The notes beneath the pieces are model-generated. The model was not told where the DNA came from. It saw only the letters and a list, made by a program, of their open reading frames with translations, and made no database searches. 64,000 nt of DNA from Adineta steineri (taxonomy: Eukaryota > Rotifera > Eurotatoria > Adinetida > Adinetidae), in assembly GCA_905250115.1 (NCBI GenBank), contig CAJNOI010000128.1, positions 90,394-154,393 of the forward strand, in the 5' to 3' direction. The position numbers were made by a program, and so were the translations under genes. Of the stretch, positions 1-14,430 are shown one piece after another. Position 1 is the stretch's first letter. Every line of letters starts with the position of its first letter.

Positions 1-3000
1 AAGAAAGAAATCTATGAGCTCAGTCTGTTGTTTTATCATTCAAATCAAATGGTAATATTTATAGATTCATAGTGATAATCAAGGACAAACTTTCTTCTTT
101 GTATTTCGTTTTAATACCGGATATAAAAAAAATAAATCATATAGATGAAAAACGGAGACTTACCGGATATAAAATTAAAAAATTAATAGAATAAAGATTA
201 GATCGAAGCTGCTTTTAGTTTTTGTCTATCAATAGTATAAAGAAAGTTATTTATCAATTTCTTGCATGATAATATGTATAAATGTTTTGTTTTACAGCTG
301 TTGCCTTATGCAAAGTAATGATAGAAGATAGTGATGATGATGATGATGATGGTAATGCTTATTTTTTTTGACAAGAGAAGAGGAAAGAAGAAGAAGGCGG
401 GAAAAGCGTAAAGTTTTCTCTTTGCTGCTATCGTCGCTAAGTAATATGATTAAGAATGCGGAACATTAATAAAATTAATTGTCTACATCATCATAGCTAG
501 TCGATCATAGTATAGAATGACAAGTATATATTCTCACCCTTCGGAGAATTACAAACGATTTCAGAGAATAACAAAAAAAAGAAAGAAAGAAGCAGCGAGG
601 AAAAGGCAAACGATCATGTTTTCATTTGAATATGATCAAAACAAAAGACATTATTGTTTTGAATCTTCATAGAGATTAAAATAAACAGATAGTATAGAAT
701 AACTACTAAATATAGAGGAAATCAAATGGAATGACACTGAAAATAGAAAAAACGAATGTTGATTAATAATATACGGGTCGTGTAGTCTAAAAAACTCGAT
801 AAAATACACCTGTGAAAATTTATAATTTTTCCGCATCTATTAACAACAACTTCAAAGATAATGATGCTAACAAAATAATGTTAAAAAATTATAACTTGAT
901 TGTCGATTTAAAAAACAACAATTGACAAAGATATAATTTCCTTTTAATAAATCATGTCTTATATAATGTAAATTTTAATTTCCATAATTTTTACAACCTA
1001 CGACAACTAGAAGAAACAAAGAAAACTAGTAACATATACAATTATTATTAACAACTAACTTTTATATCGTTAATACTATGTAAATATCACCTATTTTTCT
1101 CTTTCTGATTTTCAATCTCGTTCAATATATGATTGTATATAATCCTCAAAAGACGTCATCAATCTATTTGTCTATTTTAATCATTGTTGTTATTATTATT
1201 ATTGTTATTATATGCTTTCTAATCAATCTTACTAGATTTAAAACATTTGTTTTCTATTTTTTTCTTCTTCATTAGACCTATTATGTATTGAAGCATATAA
1301 TTATAACTATGAAATAAAATACTAGTATTAGTAATAGAAATTTGAAAATCCTCTATCAACAATTGCATGTATCAATCGATCGGTTCAATTCTCATGAGAA
1401 TAAAAATAAAAACGAAGAGGACAAAAAAAATATATTGTAAATTAAAAAAAAGAAAAAATATATTCATTAACATATGTTATATGTGATACTATATAGTTAA
1501 ATATGCAAGAAAATCAGTCTAGTTTTTATGCAGAAAGAACAGAATCATTATGTCTTGTAGAATAAAGGAAATGACATGGTTATCATTAGTATGATGGATA
1601 CAGCAAAGAAATTCTAGATGATATATATATATCACGTCGAGATAGCCTGTTTGATTATGTAAACCCGAGTAAAAACTGATGAATAGTTCGTGTCAATCAA
1701 AATTCCACTATTATATAAAAAATATTTTACTCGCTTAAAACTAATGCATGCATTATATTTTAAATCAACTATTTTGTATTCTATTGTCTTTTTTCTCTCT
1801 CTAATATATTGTATTCTTGTTTGTTATATCAACTAGTAGTTTAACTATAATGTATTTACAGAAATATATATATTCAAAAAGGACAAATCTTTCATTTTAT
1901 ATCTATCTCTCTATATCTATCTATTTATAAAATATATATACATATTTACGTGGATGTCTTATTGAAGCGATGACAACTGCAGCTGCTACTGCTATTCTAC
2001 TTCGTTAATATGACTATAACTGATGGCAGAAGACAACTTCAATAAAAAGAAAGTGGCATCTCGTTTAGAATAAACAACACACACATACCATATTCTCTTC
2101 GTAGAACATGATGTGAAAGAAGAATGTCGAGTGATGGTAGAGACAATCAATTTCAGCTGCAAGATGACAGAAGTATCGGCAATGAAACACAGGTCGTTGT
2201 CTAAAACATCGATTGTCATCTTCAATGTTCACGGAAAACAGAAAACGAGGGAGAGAGAGAGAGAAAGACAGAAAAAAATATGTTAGATATCGATATTATG
2301 ACATTAGCATGTAGGAGGAGAAAATGCTAGAAGATAGTTTCTTAGTTAAGTATTGATAAAACTATCTGGCATCCTGAATAATTTCTATTGCACTACAGTA
2401 ATAACAACAATAACAGACATAGCTCAACGAGGCGACAATGATAATGTTATTATCAAAAAGTAAAGATATTCTTTTTCCATGTCTGTCTGTCTATCTATCC
2501 ATCTATGTCGTCGCCGTCGTCGTCATTTTCTCTTTCTATAGTATATAGTTTTTCTATATTCTACTTGGTTATCTTATTTTTGTTATTGTATAGAAGATAT
2601 AATACTTCTCAATACAAATAATAACAGCAATAATGTCAACAAAACTCAAAGAAAAGAGTAACTAATTTATGTTAGTTTTACTCTTATATGTGGTTGTTCT
2701 TATTTTCATGATAGATTAACATAAAAAAAAAAAAAAGAAAACGAGAGAAAAGAACAAAATAATTCGAAGACAAGAGAAAAACAAAATGAAATTATTCAGA
2801 CAGAATTATTATTCGATAAATATTTTATAGCATGTACAAGAATGTCTCTTGCAATAGACATATTATATATCTTTATGTCATAACAGTGGATTAGACAAAA
2901 AAATAATCATTTTAGACATGTCGAATATATATATATATGTTTTCTATTTATTATAAATATTCATTTATATCGATTTTTGAAGAGTTATTTAATAGGAGAA

Positions 3001-5623
3001 GATAATCATCTTTTCGAACTCATTTCATTATAACATATTGCTCAATTTTCATTTAGTATTAAACAGTAATTCTCCTTACTTCGATCTTCTAGTTTCTTCT
3101 TTATTTGATATATTTTTCGGAAAGAAAGATACTTCTATAGATTATATAGTACTATTTTCAAATATATAAAACTTCTTCATATAAATTATCATCATTCTAA
3201 TCGTAAATATTATCCGAACATGATCGTTATTAAATACTGATGAGCATTTTCACTTATTATTAATCCTATTAATGAAGAAAATATTTTATACTTATCCTGA
3301 ACATCATAATATTTATATGTATCATTTTTCTATTGATAAAAACTATTTTTTTGATTTCCTTGTTATCAATGTCAAGGAGTCTATCATAATCGGATGAGAG
3401 AAAAAAAGAAATACATAGAATACAGCTTATACGCACGCGATCTATTTCATGTTAAACAACTGATTAAACAAGAAAATTATAGATCCGATGATGATGATGA
3501 CGCACAACAATTGACATACAACTAGATGTTTTCATAACGGAATAAGACAAGAGAATAGCAATCAAAACAAGTTAATATTCAATAGATGAATCTTCAAAAA
3601 AGAAATGACTTTGATAATTGCTCTAAGTAACTACATATTTTGATGAGAACTGATTACTTAGTACGATTGACATACAGGAAGTTATCTTAAGTGCTTTTCA
3701 TTTTTTTCTATGTCAAAACGATTTGAACGTATCAAAGAAGAAGAGCATACTTTGTTCTTTCGAACTTAAATATTTAAGACGCATCATATAAATATAGCTA
3801 TGTTCAATTATGTGTATTAAAGCACGTAAATATGATAATGATCGGTGACGAATTTTTTTTGGTATTTATGATGCATTGCGTTGTCTTCAGGGAAAAATAT
3901 GTGTTTCATATTCATCTTAATAGTATGTTGTTTTGTTTTTTTCCAGAATGAAATATCTATGAGCTGAAACCGATCATTCTTTGAATATGTAAATATTCTA
4001 AAAATAATTTCGTCGATACAAAATAATAGTTTCCCATGAGATTGTCAGAAGAGAGAGAGAGAGAGAGGTGGCGGCGGCAAAGAATATTTTTTGATAAATG
4101 ATCGTCAAGTAAAAACGATAAAAAAGATCTTAAAAAACACATCTATTTTCTTTTGATTAACAAAAGAATAAATGATCTCTTCAAGTGTACAGAAAAATAT
4201 TCTAATATTAATATAAACAGATTAAACACATCATTTATCAAAAGAAATAAACAATAAATATTTTTTTTAGATACATTCAAGCGTATTGTTTTTCTTTAAA
4301 ACATAATTTCAATAGATAAATAAAATCAATACCATAGGAAGTCAGATTTATAAACAATGAAATATATAAGACCTTGGAAAAAAACTATTTTTACCCGCTT
4401 TTATTTTTTTTCAATCAGAAAAATGATTTGTTCTAACAATCTCAATCATACCATCATAAAAAATTGCTTACTTTTAAAATTATCTTATTCAATAGTCTTG
4501 TAAATAAGACGATCAATGTACTAAAAGCAAATCTTTTAATATGTTATTGATAATCGGCCAGTTATCAATAACCATTTTTCTTCAATGTACTTTATTTAAA
4601 ATGTTTTTTTTGTTTATCTCGAATAATCCTTCAAGCTCATTTCGCGTTTTTTTTTGTAACTTCAGGCTAACTAAATTACGGAAATGTATGGTCTTACTAT
4701 CTATATAAAGCTTTTTTTTATTAGGAAATTGCGTTATAATAAATAGAGTCAGACTTCCTACACTAGAATTTACAATAGATGATAATCTTTTTTCTTTATA
4801 AAAACTCATTATAGTCTCATTTTATTTCAGGTATGATACTCAAGAATAAACACATCATAATTAATGTTGTTGCTGTGTCAATATTTCAAACTGATGCTCA
4901 TTTCTTTCAATAAAAAAGCAGCAACGACATTAGACATGTTTGTTTTTCGTGATCGACTCATATTACTAAAATAATAATAAACATTTAGTTTTGTAATACT
5001 TATGAAGTATTATATGACATATCTATAAGTAAATATCAGTCGTCTAGCATCTTCTTAAACGATAATACATACATAAATACAATATGTGTTGCAAAATTCT
5101 TCGCTTAATTGATATCAGAAAATAGCCCATTGCTTAAATATATCGTTTAAGAGCTTTATATCTTGTAAATGAATATTTTGACAAAATATCATTATCTTTC
5201 AGAATTCGGAAAATAGACTATGGAATCTGATATATTTAATGTATCTATAATGACAGGAGCAATTAACAAGACAGCTAGTTTTTCTTTTCTGTATATTAAA
5301 AACAATATTTCTTGTTTCGCAATATATTTAGATTAACTAGTTGTACAAGATTGCTCAAGAAGTCTTGATAGAGATCGATATAAAATATAAATATTTATTT
5401 TCAAACAAGGAAAACATTGCATTTTATTTATATCACTTCAAAAAATAATAAATCGTAAAAAAACGAACAATAACCGGTCACAAAAAGCGTAGTAAAAATT
5501 CTGATACGAAAACTGTTTCTGTTTTACTTTCATCTTGAAGTATAGATCAGCTAGTTTATGTGAAAATAATATATTTTGTCGAAATAATTCATCTATTTAT
5601 TGGATTAATATATTAATTAGATT
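1..5623. other. Gene-free stretch at left edge
   Basis: I find no coding region in these 5.6 kb. Open frames are short, of biased composition, and lack splice-site support or any recognisable domain. The sequence is AT-rich with simple tracts: GATGAT near 335, TA runs near 1620 and 2930, GA runs near 2250 and 4050. It lies downstream of the minus-strand F-box gene and may include its 3' UTR next to 5624. Confidence 0.6.
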
Positions 5624-7395
5624 TTACATCCATAATAAAAATCGATTAGTTTGTTCTTTATATTCAGCATCAAAATTTTCATTGATTGTTAAATGAGTAT
5701 TAGCAACTAACCATTGACGTGCATTTAATTTTAATTCATCACATGATGATTGTCCTTCAACAACTAGTGATATCAGTTGTGAATATTGTTTAACTATATT
5801 TACAACTGATAGAACAATGGATTCTATTAATGGTCCATTAGTAACATCGATTTGTAGATGACGAAGACGTTGAAATATACTAAATAAATTTGGTATATAT
5901 TGTTCAGTTATTACTGTTGGTGTTGCTGCAGTTGTTCGTAAAATAAGTATATGAGTAATATGTTCTCCTAGTAATTGACATAGATCATTATCACTGAACA
6001 TTGGCAGAAGATTATCAAATGCAATAAATAATTCCGATAGATTGGGTGCTATTTGAAGAATCGACTTAAATGATTGATATTCTCTAGATGGATGTAATAA
6101 CCAAATACGTTTTAAATTAAATAAATGCGGTAGTGTTGGAAGTTTTTGTGGCTCTTGAACTAAAAAAACAATAAGATAATATCTATTAAAAATTCTTATA
6201 TAATAGTACCTGATAATAATTCATCTTCTCTATCATATTGAATATCAATTTCTTTTATTCGTCGACAACGTGTAATAATAGGAAATATTTCAGTTAAAGT
6301 CATTCCTAAATAATCAAAAAATTTATCAAGATTTCGATAATTATCACACGTAGACATTTGTTTTATCATCGGAGATGATATATTTAATAATGGAAATTGA
6401 TATGGAACTGTATGTAAAAGAGCTTGTTCGATATTTTCATCAATTAAACAAACAATTGGAAAAGGAGATTTTAATAATGCATCATAATCAATATCTTCGA
6501 TATTATCATAATAATATCGTAATAAAAAATGAAATTGTCGAATAGATTTTGGTAGATTATCAAACATCTTTTGTTCACTATTTACAAAACCGGAATCTTG
6601 TGAAGATAATTCTAATGATAAATATTCTACAAAAGGTATCTTATTAAATAATTTAGTAATTTCTTCTAATAACCAAAAATGATTACAACAACGAAGAGTA
6701 AAATGTTTGAGATAAATTAACGGTGACAAATGATCAAATGATAATTCACACAAACTTATATCATCAGTGATTACATTTAATTGACGAATATTTGGAATAA
6801 TTAATAGAAGATGAGATAATTTTTCAATTGTTTGTATTGTTATAGTTAAATTAAGAATATTTAAACATGGATTTAATGGTATATCTAAATGACTTGTTTT
6901 AAATTTTATTGTAGTAAAACGATTATTATTTGTTGTAACAACATATTGAAATAATGTTGCATGTGGAGTAAGAACATCACGTATTTCAATTTGATTGAGA
7001 GTTTCAAGATTATTTAATGTTTGAAGAAATCTCTCTAATTCATCATTTGCAAAACAAACGAGTGTTAATTTTTGTAGATTTGGAAATATTTGTGATATTT
7101 GATGAGAAAAATATTGTGAAAATATTTTACCCTGTAATACAGATCGACAATTATTTATTGATAATGATTGTATATGTAAATTTATTTTTGGTAAAATAGC
7201 ACAACAAAGATAATGAAATTGTTCAAAAGTAACATCTGTTAATGGTATATGACGATAATAATCTGTTATAGATGTATTAAGACGTTTATTTACTCCATAA
7301 AAGGAATATAATACATGAGGATTTAACAAATATTTATATATTTCCAGTAGAACTTCATCTGGAAGTACAAGTAGATTAGAAACGTATGCTGACAT
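5624..7395 (-). CDS. F-box protein with divergent leucine-rich C-terminal region
   Basis: Two exons, 7395-6210 and 6159-5624, joined in phase 1 over a 50-base intron; 573 residues. Residues about 9-50 form an F-box (LPDEVLLEIYKYLLNPHVLY, then a VNKRLN motif), which in known families binds Skp1 in SCF ubiquitin ligases. The rest has spaced leucine patterns (for example LQKLTLVCFAN and LNILNLTI) like a degenerate LRR solenoid that would choose the substrate. The style matches the large bdelloid F-box families. A pyrimidine-rich 3' splice site (CTTTTCTTTAG) abuts the ATG, so the 5' leader is probably added by cis or trans splicing. Function beyond F-box adaptor is inference. No damage to the frame is visible. 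Confidence 0.85.
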
Positions 7396-9492
7396 CTAAA
7401 GAAAAGAAAATGATTAATTAATATATATCTTTTTAATCTATTATCGATCAATATTAAATATAGAATTGATTAAATAATTGCATTCAATTTTTCTTGCGAT
7501 AAAATTCAAAAGATTGTCTAATATGAAAATATCAATAATTTTCTTGTATTCTTCTATTTGATTCTTGAGAAAAAGAAATATAAAAATTCCCATTTAATAT
7601 TTGATTGTTTCGAAAAGAGTATTATTAGTTAGATTATTCAAATAGAATACATCAAATAGTTTTATTTTTAATCGATGTTATTATAAGAAATTTATTCTAT
7701 ATTTAACTCAAAAATATATTTGTCAATAAAACTTTATAAGCATGATAGAAAATATTTTTAAAAATAGTTTATATGGTTATTAATTCTCATGGAAACAAAA
7801 ACAAAATAGATAGACAGGCAGACTGTATTACTTGCTTAATTATAACTGTTTTTATTGCGTGAAAATTTATTCAATCACATGCCTAAAAATGCTATTTATC
7901 TATATTTATGGGTCATACTTCAGTTCAGTATTATGAAATATATCCTAATAATTTTTATAATAATATCTGTATTGACGAAAGTCAATTAAAATAAACTTCC
8001 ATAGATGGCGCAAGTAATCAATTAAAATAAATCTTCATTACGTTATCTTTTTCAGCATTTTAAGTATAAGATAAAGAATCTTTCCGCTTATATGATCAAT
8101 GATTGTTGTCATCATATCTTCAGTCAATCTAATCATATAAGAATATATAAATTATAATCATGCTAAAAGCTAAAATATGTTTCAATCCTTTACTTAAGAT
8201 GATGGGAATACTAATCATTATGATTATCATTATCAGATCAAATAATATTGATAAGTTCATATTTTATATCAATTTATCAGGCACTTTTTTATGCGATTCA
8301 GTTGATATGATCTCTATAAATTGAAGACAAGATGAACAATATACAGATTTTGAACTTCCAATTTATTCATTCAATCAAAAGCTCTTATTTGGCATCTATG
8401 TAATGAAATAAAAGGTCAATCGTACTGTATCTCTAGAACTCAATAATACCGCAAATTAAAAATTTGAAATTGAAAGATTAAAGTTTATTTTGAGCAGCTT
8501 ATGTGAATAGAAACATCTTTTTTTTTATTGATTTAATTATATTTTCAAGTTGATATTCTTCTGAGAAAAACTCAATACATATGTTCATTATGAATACATG
8601 TAATGAGATGACGTTAAATAAACAGAAATTCGAACATTATGTATTTTCCCTTCAAAATGTCCAAAGAATAACAATTTCACAAGTAGTTATAAAATTTTAA
8701 GAAGGAAATTTTATTGCTTATGATAACATACATTTTTTTTACATTAAAATTTCTTGATAAACTTTTCCGTTTTAATTATCATTCATGAATTTTTTTTCCG
8801 TTCATTGATATATAATCATATTATCCCTTATGAATTCAATCTTTAAATGAACTCTATTTTGGACATCAATTCATAGTAAAAAGTCATGTAATATTATGAT
8901 CACTAGCAAGCACTCTAACTAAATTGGCTAATTCTGACCTTTTTTCTTTCTAACTAACAAGCTTCTCATAATCATCATTCCGAGACGTATACTGTTCAAT
9001 ATGGTTCACCCATGCAACGGACAAACTTCTCTTTTAATGCGCAACCAAAACATACATATACATATATATATATATACAACGAAAGATTGTCCTGAAACGA
9101 TGCTCACTATCACATTTTGAAATATGAACAGATGGATATTATTAAAACAGAACTCTTATGCATGAATAAACATCAAACAATATAATATGACGGAAATTTT
9201 GACATGTTCAATATTCATCATGATGTCATCAAAGAAAAAAAGAATAATATCTCTCATTTTTCATTTACCTATTTTATTTATTTTGACTAATACACAAAAC
9301 GATAGGACATGATGTAAAAGAGAAGAAAAAAAAAGCAACGAATGATGATGATGATGATGATGTAAATACAAGAGACAAACATAAGCCTCATTATGGCATG
9401 AACAATTTGAATTCACGGCAAGAAAAAAGAATTCTACTACAAGAAAGAAAAAAAGAAAAGAAAATGACAAAACTCGACAATATTCTTTAAGA
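7396..9492. other. Intergenic, nothing recognised
   Basis: About 2.1 kb between the F-box start and the 3' end of the first PAR bZIP gene. It holds AT-rich sequence, a short TA tract near 9060 and a GATGAT tract near 9345. No exon, RNA gene or repeat structure could be supported. Confidence 0.5.
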
Positions 9493-11021
9493 TTATGTTG
9501 AGGTATTAGATAAATCTGTTGAACCATAGATTTGACAACGAAGTTGAACATTTTCTTGTTTTAAATGTGCATTTTCAAGTCGAAGTTTAAGATTTTCTTG
9601 TTCAAGCCAAGCCGCTCTAAACAAAACAAATGAAAACAAAAATGAAATTCAGTTAATTGATTGATGTTTTTTTTATATACCGAAGAGCTATTTCATCTTC
9701 TTTCGCGCGTCGTGCATCACGACTACGTTTAGCAGCTTCATTATTTTTCCTTCGTCGTTCCCAGTAAGCATCATCTTTTGTATCTGTATCCTGACTTGTT
9801 TGTTGATTTAAAGTTAATGAAGAAATTTCTGGTGGTGGTGTATTTGGTCTATAACGTTTTTTTGGCGGTATATGATTTGTTGTTGAAGATGGACTATGAA
9901 GTTTTTCTTGTAGTGGTGGTGGTTGTTGTTGTTGTTGTTGTTGTTGATTAGAATTTTTTATTGGTGAATCTTTTCCACGATTTATAAAACGATCTTGAGC
10001 TTGTTGAATACGTTTACGAAATTGTTTAGAGAAATCATCATTCGATGATGCTAATACATTTAAAAGATTATCTGATGATGGAACTAATGGAGAATAAAAA
10101 CCAAGTGGTAAAGATAATGGATCACGTGGATAAGCTTTAAATGGTCGAGTAGGTTTACCATGTTTATTACGAAGTAATAATGGTGGTAACATTGACATTG
10201 ATGAAGGAATTAATGAAGAAGATTGTTTATCTTGCTTAAAATTAAAAGAGAAAATACAATATTTTTCTTGTGAATAAAAACAAATATTTACCATATCTAA
10301 ATCTTCTTCTTCTTCTTCATCATCTTGATCATCATCATCATTATCATCACCATCTTGTAGTTCTTTTTTAAGATTACTTGATGTTGTTGAAAAATCAATT
10401 GGTGCACTTTGTTGTTGTTGTTGTTGCTGTTTTTGTAATGATTCAGCAAGATATTTGAATAATAGTTGCTGTTGATCATCATGTGTATTTTCTTCATTTG
10501 ATGATTGATCATGTTCATCATCATGATGATTTATTTGTTCCATTTGATCAGCTATATCAGCCAGAAAATGAAGTTGTGGAGCGATCTAAAGTTAAGAACA
10601 AATGAGATTCTTTATGGTGAGCAAGAATAAGTAAGTAACAGAGAGAGAGAGAAAATATATGTGTCATCAGAGAACAAACTGATCATTATCCGAGAACGAT
10701 GAAGGGAATTGACATACGTTAATTGAACACTCAAATGATGACGTCACAGGTAACATAGACTACTAATTCAGATTAAAAAGAAAAAAGGTTTACTATGATC
10801 TTTATTCTTAATTTCAAAATATTGTACAACTTAAAAGAGAAGATCATCGAAGCAAATCAAATATTTCTATGCTTGAAATTATTCATTAATCCGTATAATG
10901 TTTTTAAATTTTTGAAGAGAGAAAAACAAGACACTAATTCCTCTTGTGATTATGTCTTTGATATTAAATAAGTTATTCTTTTAGCAAAGGAAAACAAAAA
11001 TTTTCTTAGATAACTCACCAT
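9493..11021 (-). CDS. PAR-domain bZIP transcription factor, copy A (HLF/TEF/DBP/Pdp1 class)
   Basis: Exons 11021-11019 (ATG only), 10585-10292, 10234-9681, 9616-9493; 324 residues. The protein has an acidic, Gln-rich N-terminus; a PAR-like motif (HGKPTRPFKAYPRDPLSLP); a basic region (WERRRKNNEAAKRSRDARRA) splitting before the zipper exon; and a leucine zipper (LEQENLKLRLENAHLKQEN). PAR bZIPs bind TTAYGTAA-type sites as dimers and act in circadian, developmental and detoxification control. The start codon is the last codon of exon 1 (ATG then GTGAGT), an arrangement shared with copy B. The 57-base intron at 10235-10291 has no stop and is a multiple of three, so its retention would add 19 residues. 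Copy B lies 3 kb away on the same strand, indicating tandem duplication. Confidence 0.9.
10739..10746. promoter_or_regulatory. Consensus CRE palindrome TGACGTCA in intron 1 of PAR bZIP copy A
   Basis: A perfect 8-base cAMP-response element lies in the 433-base first intron. In known systems it is bound by CREB/ATF/Jun-type bZIP dimers. A chance match is possible; function is inference. Confidence 0.35.
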
Positions 11022-13992
11022 TAGCTATTCAACTTGATCATTGATCACTGAATGTACACATATATATTCCCTCGTTTTCTCTCTATTTTTTTTCGCGTTA
11101 AATATTTGCTCATATTGTTCAGAGAATACACTTTCATTTTTTTTTTCGCCAATGGGCTTAGCCGCTATCAATCTAATATACTCACCATCACGTCTGATTG
11201 CGTTCAATGTTGAATAATCACCTGCGGCGGTAAGGAAAAAGAATGTGAGATGTGGCCTGTTGTTTCTTCTTTTTTTTTGAAAACGAAATATAGATTGCGC
11301 AAGGTCGTTCTAACGGCTCTCTTCCGTGTGATCGATAAAGCAAACGATTGCTGACCCCTGTCGATTATGAGGATGAATGGTGAGGTCAGCGAAAGAGAAG
11401 AAAAATATTTGACCATCAGTTTACTTACATACTCAAGGTCATGCGATGTATGAACGAAAAAAAAAATAGAAGAGAAAAAAATGAGAGAATTAAATAACAA
11501 CGTTGAACATATACAAGCGAACACCACAGCTTGAGCTCTTTGGTGATCGATGTGAATGAAAATAGAGTGAACACCGCACATAGCAGAAAAGAAGATTGGA
11601 TCGTTGTTGTGTATACATAGGTCACTGGTCATTCAATGTACACTAATTACTCATAGTGTGATATAAATCTTGATTATTTCTATGAAAAAAAAAGTAAAGC
11701 TCGTCTTATTTACATAATTGATGATCAATGGAAAACAGCATTTAATTTCTTAAACTATAGCAAAGATATATACTTGATGATGATGATAATCTCTATATAA
11801 TCAAAACTTCGATAGTGAAAAATTATTTCAAAATCTCTTAATTTTCTTCGAAGTTCATTACAAAATAATTATTTTTAATTTCATCTCTCTTGTCAAATAT
11901 TTGACATTTATATGTCTATAAATGAAATTTCTCTTGATTTTTTCTATCATTATCATGTGTTATATGATACAATGTAATAATCATTGAACAACATTGAGCG
12001 ACCTTGTCACACGTTGGTGTGAAGAGAGATATTAAATTGCAAACTTATTTTTCATAACCAATAGATTTTAATATGAAAAATTGACCAATGAATATCTTGT
12101 ATCTATATATAAAATTTGATCTTGAAAAATTGACGTATAGCGGATGTTTTGTTTCGATAATTATATGTTGCAATCTGTTTAGGCAATTTTTGCATCATTT
12201 AAAACCAGATGTTCAGCGGAATTAAATTGAACAAAAAATAAAACGGAGATATATAATGATTAATTGCGATATGTTGTAATAATAATGATGATGATAGGAA
12301 AGGTCATGCATGATAGAAGTATGCTATTTTTAGATAATGTGATTAAGTAAAACGAAATAAAATTTTGAAATATATAACAATAGTTTATTTGTTTTGAAAT
12401 AGATTATTTAAGAAAAAACATAAACTTTTTCTCTCTTGAGATAATTATGGAAATAATATAGATTTATAGTATCTTTGATCTTGACTTCACACTGTGTGAA
12501 CTATTGAATAAGATCACTTTAGATCTTTCTTTTTTTTATTTCACAAGTTCAGAAGATAAATTTTCGCATATTTTTACATCAATGATTGAGTTAGATAAGC
12601 ATGTGTTTGTTTAATAATGATCTTATCAGAAAATTATATAGTTGAAAATTTCATTTTACGCTTTCTAATCAAAATTTATTAAAAAACAATTTTAAATTTA
12701 ATTATCGAAAAAATTATAGATCATGTTTTTTTTTAACCAAAGACTAATTCTACAATGATCGTCAACTAGGAAACAATATTTTGCTTCACACAAGTTATTT
12801 ACAGTATGCATAAGAATTCGTTTGAGAATGAATAATTAGGTATATAATATAACTGTGATCGAAAAATATGTTTATAAGATGATGTTGATCGAATGAATTT
12901 TTCTTCATATTTGAATAAATATATTGTTTAATAATAGAATATCGAGGTTATTTCAATGCATGTCATACATCTCATCAACTTCTTTATGAATAAGACTTAA
13001 TTTATATATACATGGAAATATCAAAATCCAGCCTTATTATTAACATCGAAGAAGAACACGCATACTTGTTTAAAAATATATATATATATATATGTCTAAA
13101 TCTTGACCTTAATCTTAAATGTCTTAAGCAAAGAGCTGCAAATTCACGTTATTTTTTGCATTCCCGTTCAATAAATATATAACTTTCGCAAATTGAACTC
13201 GACAGACTTGAATAATTCGTGACTATCTCTATAAAACAGTTCTTCATCCCATCAATCTTCAATATAAGTAGCATAATTTGTTCACCGAAAAACAATTATT
13301 TCAAGTTTATAAAATCTCTATTCTTTAGAGTAAAATTTAATTGATATCTTTATTTCAAAAAAAAAAGTTGTCTATAAGAAAATGACAAAAAGAAAACAGC
13401 CCGCGTTAATACATACATATAGGCATTCAATGAGATTGGTTTTTTGTATACATTTAAAGACATTAAACTAACGAAATATGACACATTAACATAGACAAAT
13501 ACAAAATTGATTCTAATCAATTCTAAACAAACATACAAAAAAAAGCAGCATATATTGCGTAAAAAAGAAGGAACTAAAACATAAACGACATCATGAAATG
13601 TGATAATAAAGCATATCGTTAATTATAGAATAGACAAAAGAAAATGGCCACGTATACACGGCAAAAAAAAGAAGAAGAAGAAGAGAAGTCATTGGTAATG
13701 TCAAATACAACGAATATAAATCAGAAAAAGAAAACAAAATGAAGCAGTACAATCAGTCAAATATTATAGACATATGAATACATCCGCGGAGCTCAGCTCT
13801 CTCATTTGTATTCGAAGACTGCTTAGCAGACGTAAAGAAAGGAAAAACAAGAGATCGAACAACTCGATGAATAAGAAATAAATGAATACTTTAGCAAAAA
13901 AAAAACAAAACAAAATCATCACCGAGTCTGACATGAGAGAGAGGGTGTGTGTGTGTGTGACAAAGAGATACACATATATATATATATGACTA
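11022..13992. other. Intergenic between the two PAR bZIP genes
   Basis: Upstream region of copy A and downstream region of copy B. No exon was found; open frames here are low-complexity. A TTACATAA word at 11710-11717, similar to a PAR/C-EBP site, lies about 690 bases upstream of the copy A start codon; in such AT-rich DNA it may be chance. TA tracts lie near 13075 and 13975. Confidence 0.45.
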
Positions 13993-14399
13993 TTAAGACG
14001 CATGGATCATACATCGTAATTTAGCCGTTTCTTGTTTTAACTGTGATAATTCAAGGCGTAATTTCATATTTTCTTGTTCTAAAATAGCAGCTCTAAAATA
14101 TCGTTTAAAAAAAATAATGTACTTTGTTTTATATTAAATTCATTGTTTATTTTACCTTAAAGCAATTTCATCCTCTTTCGCACGTCGTGAATCACGACTT
14201 CGTTTAGCTGCTTCATTATTTTTTCGTCGTCGTTCCCAATAAGCATCATCTTTGATTCCATTATTTGCTTCATCATTATTATCTTTGCTTAGATTTTTTT
14301 CATCATCTATTATTGAATCATCCATAATTCGATGTCGTTTTTTTGGTGGTTGTAAAATTTGTGTTCCGGATGATGATATAAAATGTGTTGATTGTGATT

Positions 14400-14430
<31 letters not shown>

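Noticed and set aside
1992-2225. 77-codon minus-strand frame
   Set aside because: No domain, no splice support, isolated in gene-free sequence.
4582-4809. 75-codon minus-strand frame with Lys-rich sequence
   Set aside because: Expected by chance in AT-rich DNA; no flanking exons or recognisable motif.
11204-11632. Longer open frame upstream of PAR bZIP copy A
   Set aside because: Composition is Ser/Phe/Ile-rich as expected from CT-rich antisense sequence, and there is no domain or splice context.
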